Source of the DNA: Nematopogon swammerdamellus
Taxonomy: Eukaryota; Arthropoda; Insecta; Lepidoptera; Adelidae
Assembly: GCA_946902875.1 (NCBI GenBank)
Contig: OX336345.1
Coordinates: 10,819,395-10,883,394, forward strand
DNA: 64,000 nucleotides
Reading direction: 5' to 3'
Part shown: positions 45,798-56,873 of the stretch, piece by piece
Layout: each line of letters opens with the position of its first letter
Numbering within the stretch: the first letter of the stretch is position 1
Made by a program: the position numbers and the translations under genes
Notes under the pieces: model-generated
What the model was told of the DNA's origin: nothing
Database searches by the model: none
Seen by the model: the letters and a program-made list of their open reading frames with translations, nothing else

Positions 45798-48230
45798 AAC
45801 TGAGAAACTAAAAGAAGGACCTCGAAAACATTGGTAGGTGTCTATAAAATTACTCTTACCTTCCAAATTTCGCACTTGGTGCACAAGTTAATTTTAGTGT
45901 ATAAATGTATAGTGAAATATGTATTCGCTAATTTGAGTACATTATTTTATTTTACTTGTATTTGAAATTAACCTGCGTAAGTTTACTGGTTGTCCATCTA
46001 TTTAATCTAAACGTGTGTTTATTTATTTGGTTAAAATCATTTTCCACGAGCAATGTTAGGAGAAGCTTCGGGTTTCCTCAAAATAAAGTTATCCCTCGGG
46101 CTCTGACGATTGTGGACGTGTGGTGGTGCCAAGTTCCTGTGAATCTATTTTCCGATATAAATTTGATCCAATCCTCCCTCGGATATACGCAAATAGCGAG
46201 ATAATTTTAAACTCAACCCGCGCAAGGGCTGAGGGGGAGAGCAACATTTGTAGACGAAGAAGATGTTAGGTTACGGGAATGTACAAAACCTCTCCCGCCA
46301 TTTTGTTTAACCGAAGTGCTGTGTGCGTATTTGTACTAATTGTTGATTGAGGTCGATTGTGCCTACTTCCTAAGAGACGGATTCCCTTTGCTGAGTATTA
46401 ATATTTTAGCTGGTGCCATGTCAGTACTTCTCATTTGTCCGTGCGTATTTTATCTACTACATTTAATGGAACCCAAAACAAATTTTACGGTATTTTTAAT
46501 TATATATTTTTTATGAAGAGGTGTGTTTCCTTGATTGAATACTCAGGTTCGGACTGCAGACAACAGTCCGACAGGCCAAGACTATCCTCGCGCGCTCAGG
46601 CTGTCGAGTGGTGACCGGCGGGATCTCTGGAGACCGATATGTCCCACGCGACAGGCTGTCGCGCTGCCCGCTTCTATCTAGTGGATAGCCAGGCCGTAGA
46701 GGAAACTAATGTAGTGACAAATTGCACACCGGAAATCCCACTACTAATACCGGTACCGCGTCGACTAAATGCATGAAACTTATGTTGTTTACTTGTACGG
46801 CGACCACAGAAATTACACGCTTACTCCATACTAAAAGACTTTCTAAAATTGGGTTTCATCACTTCAGCTGAAGTGTAATCATAAATATAAATAAATAAAT
46901 AAATAAATAAACCATTTATTTCACACATTACACGTTATAAACAAGTTAAATCTGATAAATAACTTAAAATGAGTGAAAAAGGATGTAGGCACAGATTTTA
47001 CAATGTTATGACCATGGGTCATCAACTCATCATACGAGTACATAACATTGTTTCTGATTTTAAACCTACCCTAGTACACATAAATTAATTATAATCAGCT
47101 AAAATTTTGAACAATACGACAACTTGTAATACTGATACAAACCATTTTATGTATTTATAAAGGAGGAGGAACGACCTACAAGTTCCGAAACATATTTTCT
47201 ACACCATTATAAACTTAGGTAAAACGGTACTGTGGGTGGGCGGTCTACAGTGTGTGTGTTCTGTAAGGCAATGCCATTCGAGATCTGTGCCCCATCTCCG
47301 GGCCTGTTAAAAAAACTTATCGACGCGTTGGTCGGTTTGGCGTTTCAGCCCTTCAGTTCCGCGGGTGAGTCGGCGGAGGCGATGACGTCACATCTACGTG
47401 TTCTTCCAGCCCACCCTCGCGCCACCGCCTCCAGCGCCCCACCCCCGCGTAGCTATCTACACTCCGCTTGTGCCTATAGTGGGGACTTCATTCACGAGTG
47501 TCTCAGGTGGATATAGTCCCCTTCGCAGTCGAGGCCACGCGTCACACACGCACTTTTGGGAGGCGCAGGGCGAAGGAAATGACCCTAAAATTATTTTGCT
47601 CTATATTTCATGTAATTTTGCTAATGCTACTCATATTGATCGTGTATTAACACGTTTAGGACACATAGGTATACGACGTGGAATAAGTTAAGGGTAGGCT
47701 TATGGTTAGGCACTGACATTTACTGCGACAGGTCGGAGGTTCGAAGTTCAGGTTTACATTCTATAGTAGAGTGTCTAGTGTCGTCTATTTTTTTCATGAG
47801 AAAGCTTGAAAATAAATATTGATGCTTCCGAGCGATTGGGCTGAAAATCTGAGATATCATGTTTATAGGCTGGGCTGCTTTTCGTTTAAACGCCTCATAT
47901 CACTCTGGCGAAGGAAAACCTCGTGAGCGAAATAGCTTTTTTGCACTCCGCCTTGCGCACTCATGAATTACTTGTTTCTTTTCGTGTACTGTTATCCTTT
48001 CAATTTAATGCAATAAACGAGTTTCTATTCTATTCGTTTTTGTTTTGTTACGCGTCGTTCGCGTCGATATAATAATAATAAATGTATTAGACTGACTATT
48101 GTATAGTAAAAGTTTACGATTGGTAAACATTTCGTGTCAAAGTTAATGGCAACGAATAATACAATTGTCATAACTGTCAATATAATTTCCTCGGAACAGA
48201 GAGCCTCACATAAATAAATGTCATCGATTT

Positions 48231-49286
48231 GGAATGCGTACATTTTGGAAGAAATCTTGTCAAGTCTTTGATTTCACTCAAAATGTCCTCAAAGGTAGTG
48301 CACAAGATAGTGGTTATAGTGAGAAGACTTGTGTGTATCGATGCCAGTGCCACCACGTTTATTACTTCATTCTCATTTAGCAGTTAGATTGTTCAAAATT
48401 AATATTTAATATTAATATTTGTAGTCATTTATTGGGTTAATTCCATTTCATAAGTTTGGTTAAATAGTTTTGTACAGTTGTAATTTTTTGTCGAATAAAT
48501 GTTGAATAAATGTAGAGAATATTTTGCGTGAAAGAAATTTTATTAATTGTTGTAGCTCGTGTGACTGGTCGTGTGACAGAAACAATTATTGTGTCAATTA
48601 GTTTTTTTATAATTTGTAGGTTTAGGTATTAAAATTTTTTTAGGTTTTTTTTTTATAAAAAATATACCTATCTATGAACAGAAAAATACAGTGTTTGCTG
48701 TTTACATTTCTTAAAAATCGAACTGACATTTAAATGGATTTCTGGGAGCACACAGTTTATTTTCAGAATCTACGTATTCTAGGAATAATGGTAGGCAATT
48801 TTAATAGAAGTACTCAAGTTAAGTAAGTACAATAACCGCTAGTAAATACGAATAAATACGACAAGCAATGTAACATGAGGATCAACGTGAGCGGAATAAA
48901 TTATTTGATTTGATTACGGCACCGCAACGCAATCTTGCCATTATGTTATTTTCTTCTTTGGGCTAATACTCGTACCTACGAGAACATATGAGTTGTGAAA
49001 ATATAGTTCAACTTGCCTAGTAGAGCCGTAACGCGCGTGTCAAAGGAAACCATTCTCAAACGTTCAATATGATGATTTGTTTTCCTCGGGTGGGAAGTAG
49101 CCTATTGACTCTCGAGTTGACGCTCAATCTGCTCATTTAAGGCCAATATCAAGTTTCTGAGATCCAAGCGAATTCCCAATAACAACGTCAAAACTATGTG
49201 AAATCAAAAGAAATGGGGACTATGATGGATCCCCATGATGGATGAATATTTTTGTATGTAGGTAGTTATTTTTAATTTTTATTTAT
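48231..49286. other. Anonymous DNA
   Basis: Unique sequence right of the duplicated segment. AT-rich, no gene recognised. Confidence 0.45.
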
Positions 49287-49395
49287 GGAAACTGACACCT
49301 TTTTTGGCTACATCACCTACTATATCCGTGATTTCAGCCCATAACACCTTGGTGAACTAGGTGCCATGTCAGTGCTTCCCTTCGATCGTGGTTAA
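49287..49395 (-). repeat. SINE tail T, inverted diverged copy
   Basis: The plus strand reads GGAAACTGACACC, then CATCACCTACTATATCCGTG and AACTAGGTGCCATGTCAG. This is the reverse complement of the tail at 24930-25038 with several changes. Confidence 0.7.
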
Positions 49396-51096
49396 TTTTG
49401 GGTAATTTACTTTATATTATATTATATTTCGGTCAATTGAATCAATTGAACATTGATTATCAAACATTTATTTCGAACCACCGTAACCATTCTGGAGAAC
49501 TGGAGGTCTACCGGCGTTCACTCACTCGCCCGTGTGAGTGCGAGAAATGTGGCGAGAACGCTTTATTGGCACCGGTGAAACAGGCGAGTGACGTCATTCT
49601 CGCACTCCCACATTTTACTCGCTAGAGCTGTCGATCTAGTCGATTATAGCCTTCTCTATATGTCCTTTCAAGACGACAAGGACGGAATACAGAATGCTAT
49701 GAGTCGACACGGAGTCGATCTATCAAACAATTGGCACCGGGGTTGTTGACGTTTCTTTGACAGATAAACTCCCCGATATTTGCCGCTAAACTCGCAAGCT
49801 AAGGATCAACTTCTTGGCGTTCACTTCATGAGAAAACTGACGAAAACATCGAAATAAATTTATTAACTGAACAAAAATATTATAAAAGTATTTACAAATA
49901 CATAATAAATACTGTAGAAAATATAGAAATGATAGGAAATAAAATTAAAGAAAATGCAGGACCCGGCATCCAAGCCAATAATTATTAAAAAAAAAAAATT
50001 ACAGCGGTTCGTAAACAAACAAGCAAACACGACATTCGCTTCGCGATGTTTTCTTTTGTGGTTTCTTTCTTTCTACGAAACATTTACGTAAGCGGCGGGC
50101 GGTCGGCGCGGTCTTGGCTTGGACTCTTTTGCTGGAATCCGGCCGACGTGCGTCGATGAGCTTACAGCAAGAACATCGGCGCGAACAAGCGAGGCTATCA
50201 CTCAGCAGAATCCACTCGAGGCAACCGGCCGACACCAACAAAAGAAAGCCGACGCTATATCACCCAATTCCAAGGTATGTACTTACCTATTTCTTTTTAT
50301 GTACCATGTGTTTATCTCTGAATTCTTTCTAGTACCTACCTACCTATGCACTCACCAATATTTATAAAGTACATAGGTACCTATGATAAATAGGTACTTT
50401 ATACGATTATGGTAATAGATGTCACTTATCAACTTGAAATTTGTAAAATTGTAACCTCTTCTTTTTTGTCATCTGTGCGACAGAAGGTTGAAAAACTACA
50501 ATAGCTTTGCATCAACCTCTACTTTCTATGCTGAATCAAATGTTGCTCTTAATTATTATTAACCAATTCTAGTGTACAGTACGCGGCGGTAAATAATGCG
50601 CATCATGCTTTGATGACTTTCTAGTTGTAGAGCATTGTCTCGGTCATACAGATACCTGCGAGTTATTGCGACAGAGACGACACTCTACAACCGCACTGTC
50701 TAGTTTATCTCCAAAGAACATTGCGCATTATTTTAAATTGTATTTGCTAGATAATGACTGCCCTTCCATTTTATGCAAGTGATACTTACCAACGCACAGA
50801 GGGTCATAGGTATATACGCTTCCCATAAACGCTTCTCTCAACAATATTATCTAGTATTCTTATCTCTGGTAAAAAAAGTAAACAAAACAATAATAAGAAT
50901 AAAATATTTTTATTTACACATACAATTTACACAAAAACCTAATTAGGTAAACTAAAGAACTAATTGAGCATCTTAATAATAAACGCTGAGCACATGCTGG
51001 CATTGATGTTGTGGAAGGACTTGGTGCTTGCAACCAGCAGATGGTAGTGTGCTGCACCAAACCCGAGGATGTGCTCCGTTTATGTAGGGAGGGTGT
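49396..51096. other. Anonymous DNA
   Basis: No gene is recognised. A small inverted pair, GTGAGTGCGAGAA and TTCTCGCACTCCCA, lies at about 49535-49612. A CpG-richer patch at 50040-50260 has open frames without domains. The minus-strand polyadenylation signal AATAAA at 50914-50909 could serve the pseudogene at 51097. Confidence 0.45.
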
Positions 51097-51265
51097 TCAT
51101 TGTCCCAAGTGAGCCACTGCTGGGGTTTGTTGAAAACGACCTCGGTTGTCCTGCAAATTAAAACAAAAAATATCTTTAAATTATATTGTTTTGATTAGCG
51201 TAGGTACTTAGATGTATTTGGATCACATTAGACCATTACATTGCTTGGACATTTAAAAACAGGTG

Positions 51266-51922
51266 CCAAGTGCGAGTTTAACTCGCGCACTGAGGGTTCC
51301 GTACTACCACACAACATATATTTTGTTATACACGGTGTTAACTTTTTTCGCGACATTTCAATTTTAATACCGAATATTAAACCATTTCGTATACTGATTA
51401 TTTTGTGGTACTAAAAAATAAAATCTAAAATAGTTTAAAAAAATTTGCATATTTTCTTCAAAATTTTACCTCAGCGACAATTTCTCTTTGGAATGGCGGA
51501 GCCGCGCGCCTGCGACCGTGCGTACCCAGCTGACTGACAACGTGTCGCGCGCGCGCTAGCTGTTGTATCGTGTCGATATGAATGTGATTTTTTTGATTTA
51601 TTTGAAAAATTACTCAGCTTTCGATTTTTTTGGTAATGCAGTGGGATTCCTATTATGAAATACCATGTTTTTATACCAAATATAGAAATTGAAAATTTTA
51701 AAACCAAAGCTAAAAAAAAATTACCCCCTTTTTCGGGCATCAGTATGTGACCCAAAACAACCCCCTTTCGGGAATGTTGCCTATTTAAGTTAACACCGTG
51801 TATATTTACCAAAATAATTGTGGTTTTGAAAATCAAGAAACGCGTAATCACAAAACTGAAAAAATATATAAAAATAATTTTTTTATGTGATATGTCCTAT
51901 AAGGGTTCCGTTTTTTCCTCCA
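51266..51922 (+). mobile_element. MITE-like repeat M, copy 2, with nested MITE
   Basis: Left end CAAGTGCGAGTTTAACTCGC then GAGGGTTCCGTAC; right end AAGGGTTCCGTTTTTTCC. It lies within the last intron of the Myb/SANT pseudogene. A second element (51329-51802) interrupts it. That element has 16-base inverted ends (TACACGGTGTTAACTT and its complement) and carries a GC-rich interior. Confidence 0.6.
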
Positions 51923-52572
51923 AAAAACTTTTGTTTAGTATTGAAATGAGAATTAGTTTATATGGTTACTGAATGTTTTTATTTAGTCTGAATTCATCGT
52001 ACACCTTTATTATTTCTGTTAATCCCATGAATCTGCTCCCGGACTTAATGTAGTGACTGCTGCAACTTACATTAAAACATTTTTTTTACCTGCAGAAACT
52101 GCCGCAGAAGCTCCAACTGTTGCCGCCGAAACTCCTCCTGAGACACCAGGCACCACTCTCTGAGGGCCATGTCCTGCCGCCTGTCTTCAGCGTGTACCCG
52201 CTCGTACTCCTCAATAACCTCGCGCATAGGCGGGTTGATTTGCACGAAGCTCACGAGGGGGGCGGCCAGCAGGCGTACCTTAATGGAAAAAAATAATTAG
52301 GCATCTATCTTTTTTAACTTTAAGACATAATGATGCAGATGATATATCTTTATGATTTATATTTATGATTTAACGTAAAACCATCCTAAGAAATGACAGA
52401 TTGTAACAGTGAAAACAGTATGTAAATTAATAAAGTGGTTCTCGAGTTATAAGGATATTCATATATTATATAGACGTGCGTCGGCCCGTCGCAATTATAG
52501 CTCGGTACTTTATTGTCAAAAATTTTGCTTCTATGTTACCTACTTTACTTTTATTCAAGAGAGAGTTGTGTT

Positions 52573-53027
52573 GTTGAAAATAAAATTGATTAAAAAGAAA
52601 TGTTTTCCTTGTTTTCTTCCCTAAAACTGCTGCTTGCATACTATACCATAGCGTCGCGGCAGCGTTGAAAATAAAATTGATTAAAAAGAAATGTTTTCCT
52701 TGTTTTCTTCCCTAAAACTGCTGCTTGCATACTAGACGATAGCGTCGTGGCAGCGTTGAAAATAAAATTGATTAAAAAGAAATGTTTTCCTTGTTTTCTT
52801 CCCTAAAACTGCTGCTTGCATACTAGACGATAGCGTCGCGGCAGCGTTGAAAATAAAATTGATTAAAAAGAAATGTTTTCCTTGTTTTCTTCCCTAAAAC
52901 TGCTGCTTGCATACTAGACGATAGCGTCGCGGCAGCGTTGAAAATAAAATTGATTAAAAAGAAATGTTTTCCTTGTTTTCTTCCCTAAAACTGCTGCTTG
53001 CATACTAGACGATAGCGTCGCGGCAGC
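52573..53027 (+). repeat. Tandem array, five 91-bp units
   Basis: Units start at 52573, 52664, 52755, 52846 and 52937 with GTTGAAAATAAAATTG and end GTCGCGGCAGC. They are nearly identical; unit 1 has CTATACCATAG and unit 2 has GTCGTGG as variants. Each unit combines an AT-rich half and a CpG-containing half. The array sits inside the second intron of the Myb/SANT pseudogene. Confidence 0.95.
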
Positions 53028-53727
53028 GGTGACATGACCGCGACGCGGCAGCAGGTTTCGAGCATACCGTCACGGCATTGCATACATTTTTCCTGCCCTG
53101 CACGTCACCGTCTAGATAGTGCATAAACAGTCGTTGGCTACATACATACAATGAAGTATGTAAACAACACTACAGTAAATAAATACCAATGTGATTTAAA
53201 ATATGCTTACCGGTAGAGTGTTCACTATGACCTCGGAGTCCCCGAGTCCGAAGCCCTGTCCCAACACCGCTAGCATCCGCTCGTCCTTTTGCTCCAGCAG
53301 AGCTACCGGTGCCGCCGGCCCACACCCGTTCCGTGGGCCTGCCGCCTGGCTCTACCGGCCAAGTTTTTTAAGTGAACTACTGTCTATTGTCCGTCCAATA
53401 CTGAAAAAAAAGATGAACATATTTGTAAAATATTATATTAGTACGACCATTGTAATACGACTTATTAAGTTTGATGTTTGAAAGGAATTTGTGAATACAT
53501 AAATATAACACACCTTGTGCTACTGTTGCCATGTTATGGCGCAGCCCCCCGATGCTTTGAGGCGCTCCGTTAGGCCCATCCAGAGGCGCGAGCATCGCAT
53601 TCTCTCCCGACAGCCGGCCCCGCGCCAACTGCGGATTTTGTTCCATGAACTCCGCCATCACATCATATCTCTTTGCACCGCAGTTGGCCGGGAGCGGAGT
53701 GTGGAGAGGTGCCTGCACTTGGCTCAT

Positions 53728-54141
53728 GTTGCGTTACACTCAAGTACGGTATTTATTGAAGAAAAATTGGTAAATTCTTCTTCTTTTTTTTTCAACATGA
53801 CAGTTGATTGACTGACACTGGCACATGGTCTAGGTCGACATAGTCTATGCTAAGCACTCATTTGTATCAGTAAAAATAGTTAAAAGGTAGTAATTAATAA
53901 TTTTTTTGGCATAAATGTTCACGAATTTCCATAAATTATAAATGCAACATATAAATAATTAGATAACATAAGTTATTAATAAGTAATCGCAAGTAATCTA
54001 GGCCGTCTTATCTATGGTAGGTCGACACTCACTTGAACGCCGGTACCGATACAAATGACGCTAAAAGTGAGAAGGAGTACGAGTAAACTCCCTCGCATAT
54101 TTCAAGCGAGAAATGCCGGTAGGGCCCCTGAGATGATAAAA
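53728..54141. other. Anonymous DNA upstream of the Myb/SANT pseudogene
   Basis: AT-rich. It would contain the promoter of the decayed gene, but I see no confident core element. Confidence 0.4.
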
Positions 54142-54490
54142 GGAATGCCAGTTTTACTTGCGCACGGAGGTTTCCGTATCTATCCGCTATTATCCGTCTA
54201 TCTTTTGTCTTTCAACAATGCAATGTATAAAAGCCTGTGGCGCCATCTATTATTCAATAGTGTGACTAATCGATTTTTCGGACAAACGTCCGAAAAATTG
54301 CCCCCTTAATTTTTAACTTTTTCTTATTTTTCTTATTTGTTGTTATATCCGCCATAGTAACACATATTCTGTGAAAATTTCAACGGGCTACCTATTACGG
54401 TTCAAGAGATACAGCCCTCGGACAGACGGACGGACGGACAGCGGAGGCTTAGTAATAGGCTTCCGTACGGGATACGGAAACCTAAAAAGA
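54142..54490 (+). mobile_element. MITE-like repeat M, copy 3
   Basis: It begins near CCAGTTTTACTTGCGCACGG and AGGTTTCCGTATC. It carries GCGCCATCTATTATTCAATA and ends CTTCCGTACGGGATACGG. Very similar to 60818-61172, so both belong to one subfamily. Confidence 0.65.
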
Positions 54491-54589
54491 GTATAACAGG
54501 AGATGAACTTGAACAGTATTAACAGGGAGACAAACTGTGTCTGTTTGCTCACACAAAACTAACTTTTCGTCATCTAATCGTACATACAT

Positions 54590-54740
54590 ACATACATATC
54601 ACACACGCTGAATGCCGACAATCGGGGTAAGCAGAGTAATCGGTGTGGTGCTGCAAGAACTCTAATCGTGTACCTATCTAATATGTTAGACACCTCGTGG
54701 ATGCCTCGGCGCGCTATGTCGAGCTTACAATTTAAAAAAA
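54590..54740 (+). repeat. Repeat R plus LINE-type tail
   Basis: GACAATCGGGGTAAGCAGAG (repeat R) is followed by GTTAGACACCTCGTGGATG and an A-run (about 54730-54738), like the tail at 26125-26172. Confidence 0.55.
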
Positions 54741-55348
54741 AATCTAGGGGCACGGGTTGCACTAGTTGGCGGCACTGCTGCACTACCCAGCAGCTACATT
54801 GTACTACATGCATTATAGTGCTAACATATTTACCTTTAACGACTTAGCTATAGAAAATGGAAATTTGCTTATAATTATATCGCTATACCCACTCTTCCAT
54901 CGTATCTTAATCTATCTATACATACATATAATAAAATCGTAGACTTACCGTGTCTGTACATTAAATATTTTTGCAAAACAATAACTGGGGGACGGAAGGA
55001 ATAAGTAATAGAACGTAAAAATATAGTTTTTGAAATTTTTGTCTGTTTGTCGGTTTGTTGGTTTGTTGATTTGTTTGTTCGTTTGTGCGCGCATCACGCA
55101 AAAACCACTCATTGGATTCAAAATCAAATTACAAAAAAATATGTAGCTTTATTCCGACTAACATTTAGTGTTTATTTCATCAAAATCAATCAACAGAATC
55201 AAAAGATATTAATTTTTTAAGTTAGGTTAGAAAATGTCTTATAGAACCACGCCACCACCGCGCCGCCGCAGCGCTTTGTCGTCGCTCGCAGCGCGCCGCC
55301 CCTCCACCGCGCCGCGTCGCGCGGAACTTTTGTTTAGTGTCATGGATA
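54741..55348. other. Anonymous DNA
   Basis: No gene. There are GTTTGTTGGTTTG-type runs (55035-55085) and a CpG patch at 55250-55325. Confidence 0.4.
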
Positions 55349-55760
55349 AATTACAAATTTAAAAAACCCCCGACTCTTAAAAAGTCAAAAATAATTTCCG
55401 TTTACTTACTTAAAGGAGTCGGTGAACCGCTAAGTAAATTCCCGCGCAACTCTTGAGTCTTTATATTTAATTTACTTAGCGGTCCCCCGACTCCTTTAAG
55501 TAAGTAAACGGAAATTATTTTTGACTTTTTAAGAGTCGGGGGTTTTTTAAATTTGTAATTTAACTTTTATTTCAAGCTTTTTAAAAAAAACCGTATGCAA
55601 ATTGGTCCACTTTTTAAGAGAATTATTTTTTTTATTACTTAATTACTTTATTACTTGATTACAAACATAGCTAAGAACCATCCCGATTAAACAAGCTTCC
55701 TAATAAAAAAAACCGCATCCAAATCGGTCCATCCGTTTGGGAGCTACGATGCCACAGACA

Positions 55761-55809
<49 letters not shown>

Positions 55810-55856
55810 AACTTATAACACCCCTCCGTTTTTTCGTCGGGGGTTAAAAAGAAACA
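55349..55856 (-). repeat. Fold-back repeat Q, copy 2
   Basis: A near-perfect palindrome at about 55349-55562: arms of about 90 bases containing CCCCCGACTC, CCGTTTACTTACTTAA and CCGCTAAGTAAATT, with a spacer of roughly 35-40 bases. The rest on the minus strand (GGCATCGTAGCTCCC, then GTCGGGGGTTAAAAAG at the outer edge on the plus strand) matches copy 1 at 7637-8112. An (AC)n run lies at about 55761-55804. Confidence 0.8.
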
Positions 55857-55959
55857 CGGCTGGAATTTTGTGTGTGCTGTTTTTATCTGTTTTTATTTTT
55901 ATAATTATTTATATTATTAAATAAAATCACACATATTTTTTATGATCTTTCGACAAATT

Positions 55960-55999
55960 TTTTATGATATTTCGACAAATTTGTCGTCTTCAGATAAAA
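55960..55999 (-). ncRNA. Hammerhead ribozyme motif, compact
   Basis: On the minus strand: helix I strand TTTTAT, core CTGAAGA, an extra C, and a hairpin GAC-AAATTT-GTC. GAA, the minimal helix III ATAT and the cleavage base C follow, then the helix I partner ATAAAA (6 of 6 pairs). Every conserved core base is present. A partial second copy of the right half (TCTTTCGACAAAT on the plus strand, about 55946-55958) lies next to it. PLE coding sequence is not seen nearby, but the motif matches the tails at 8147 and 11684. Confidence 0.6.
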
Positions 56000-56011
56000 T
56001 TGTTTATATAT

Positions 56012-56156
56012 TTAATAAGTCAACTAACGAATGACAGATGGCGTTGTTATCTGGTAATTACATTTATTAGTTCTTTTATACTCTTATTTCATTTTTAGGG
56101 TTCCGTATCCGGTACGGGACCCTATTACTAAGCCTACGCCGTCCGCCTGTCTGTCT

Positions 56157-56187
<31 letters not shown>

Positions 56188-56376
56188 CGAGAACTGTATC
56201 TCTTGAACCGTAATAGGTAGCCCGCTGAAATTTTCACAGAATATTAATAAGTCAACTAATGAATGACAGATGGCTTTGTTATCTGGTAATTACATTTATT
56301 AGTTCTTTTATTCTTTCATTTCATTTTGAGGGTTCCGTATCCGGTACGGGACCCTATTACTAAGCCTACGCCGTCG

Positions 56377-56407
<31 letters not shown>

Positions 56408-56475
56408 CGTCCGTCCGTCTGTCCGAGGGCTGTATCTCTTGAACCGTAATAGGTACCTAGTCCGTTGAAATTTTC
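56012..56475 (+). repeat. 232-bp tandem duplication within repeat M
   Basis: AATAAGTCAACTAA, GAATGACAGATGG and GGGTTCCGTATCCGGTACGG appear twice, 232 bases apart. Each is followed by CTGTCTGT/CCGTCCGT runs of slightly different length and AAATTTTCACAGAAT. Confidence 0.9.
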
Positions 56476-56722
56476 ACAGAATATGTGTTATTTATTATGG
56501 CCGATATAACAACAAATAATAAAAATAAGAAAAAGTTAAAAATTCACGGGGGTTCCCATAGAAGAAACCAAAAAAGTGTATGCGGGCGCGCCATCTACCA
56601 AATAGAGCGTGAAGTATTTTAACTAATCATGACATTTAACTAATATGAAGCATTTCATAACACGCCATCTAGCTGGCGTGAGTGGCGCTAGCCATGACAT
56701 GGCGATACGGAACCCTCGGTAG
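56096..56722 (-). mobile_element. MITE-like repeat M, copy 4 (rearranged)
   Basis: Minus orientation. The outer end GGGTTCCGTATCC is at 56098, and TACGGAACCCTCGGT at 56706-56720 is the inverted start of the family, cut short. It contains the 232-bp duplication. Confidence 0.55.
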
Positions 56723-56873
56723 CTCAGTGGTGCGGTCGGTCGACTGTTGATAATCATCAAGAAGCATAAGAAGAATTAGTATAAATATAAAAGCATGTAA
56801 TAAATAGTAAAATATATTTAAGTATGTAAGTATTATTAAGAGAAGCCTGTGACCTGAGGCTGTGAATTACTGA

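Larger units (their letters stand above)
40886..48230 (+). repeat. Duplicated segment S, right copy
   Basis: 7,345 bases, nearly identical to 21259-28606. It starts exactly at the outer edge of the 5' LTR and ends CATCGATTT followed by unique GGAATGCG. Relative to the left copy, its left edge is a junction with the element and its right edge is the unoccupied site. It contains copies of every sub-element listed for the left segment. Confidence 0.95.
51097..53727 (-). pseudogene. Myb/SANT-like (zeste/Harbinger-type) DNA-binding protein, decayed, four exons
   Basis: Exons with good splice sites: 53727-53514 (donor GTGTGT), 53400-53211 (acceptor TTTTTTTTCAG, donor GTAAGC), 52278-52090 (acceptor TTAAG, donor GTAAAA) and 51150-51097 (acceptor TTTGCAG, stop TGA). 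Exon 1 encodes RYDVMAEFMEQNPQLARG and, in another frame, LWMGLTERLKASGG then ITWQQ. Exon 2 opens with YWTDNR. This is the tryptophan-spaced helix-turn-helix of Myb/SANT-like proteins in insects, including those paired with Harbinger transposases. The C-terminus (PPMREVIEEYERV, REWCLVSQEEFRRQQ, LLRQFLQ) is a charged helix, perhaps a coiled coil. Lesions: a frameshift near 53610, TAG where the family has Trp at about 53521-53523, and stops plus a frame change in exon 2. Exons 3 and 4 join in frame. The family is named from memory of its motif pattern. Confidence 0.7.

Noticed and set aside
56708..56745. GGTAGCTCAGTGGT resembling a tRNA A box
   Set aside because: No B box or paired stems follow within tRNA distance, and it overlaps the end of repeat M.
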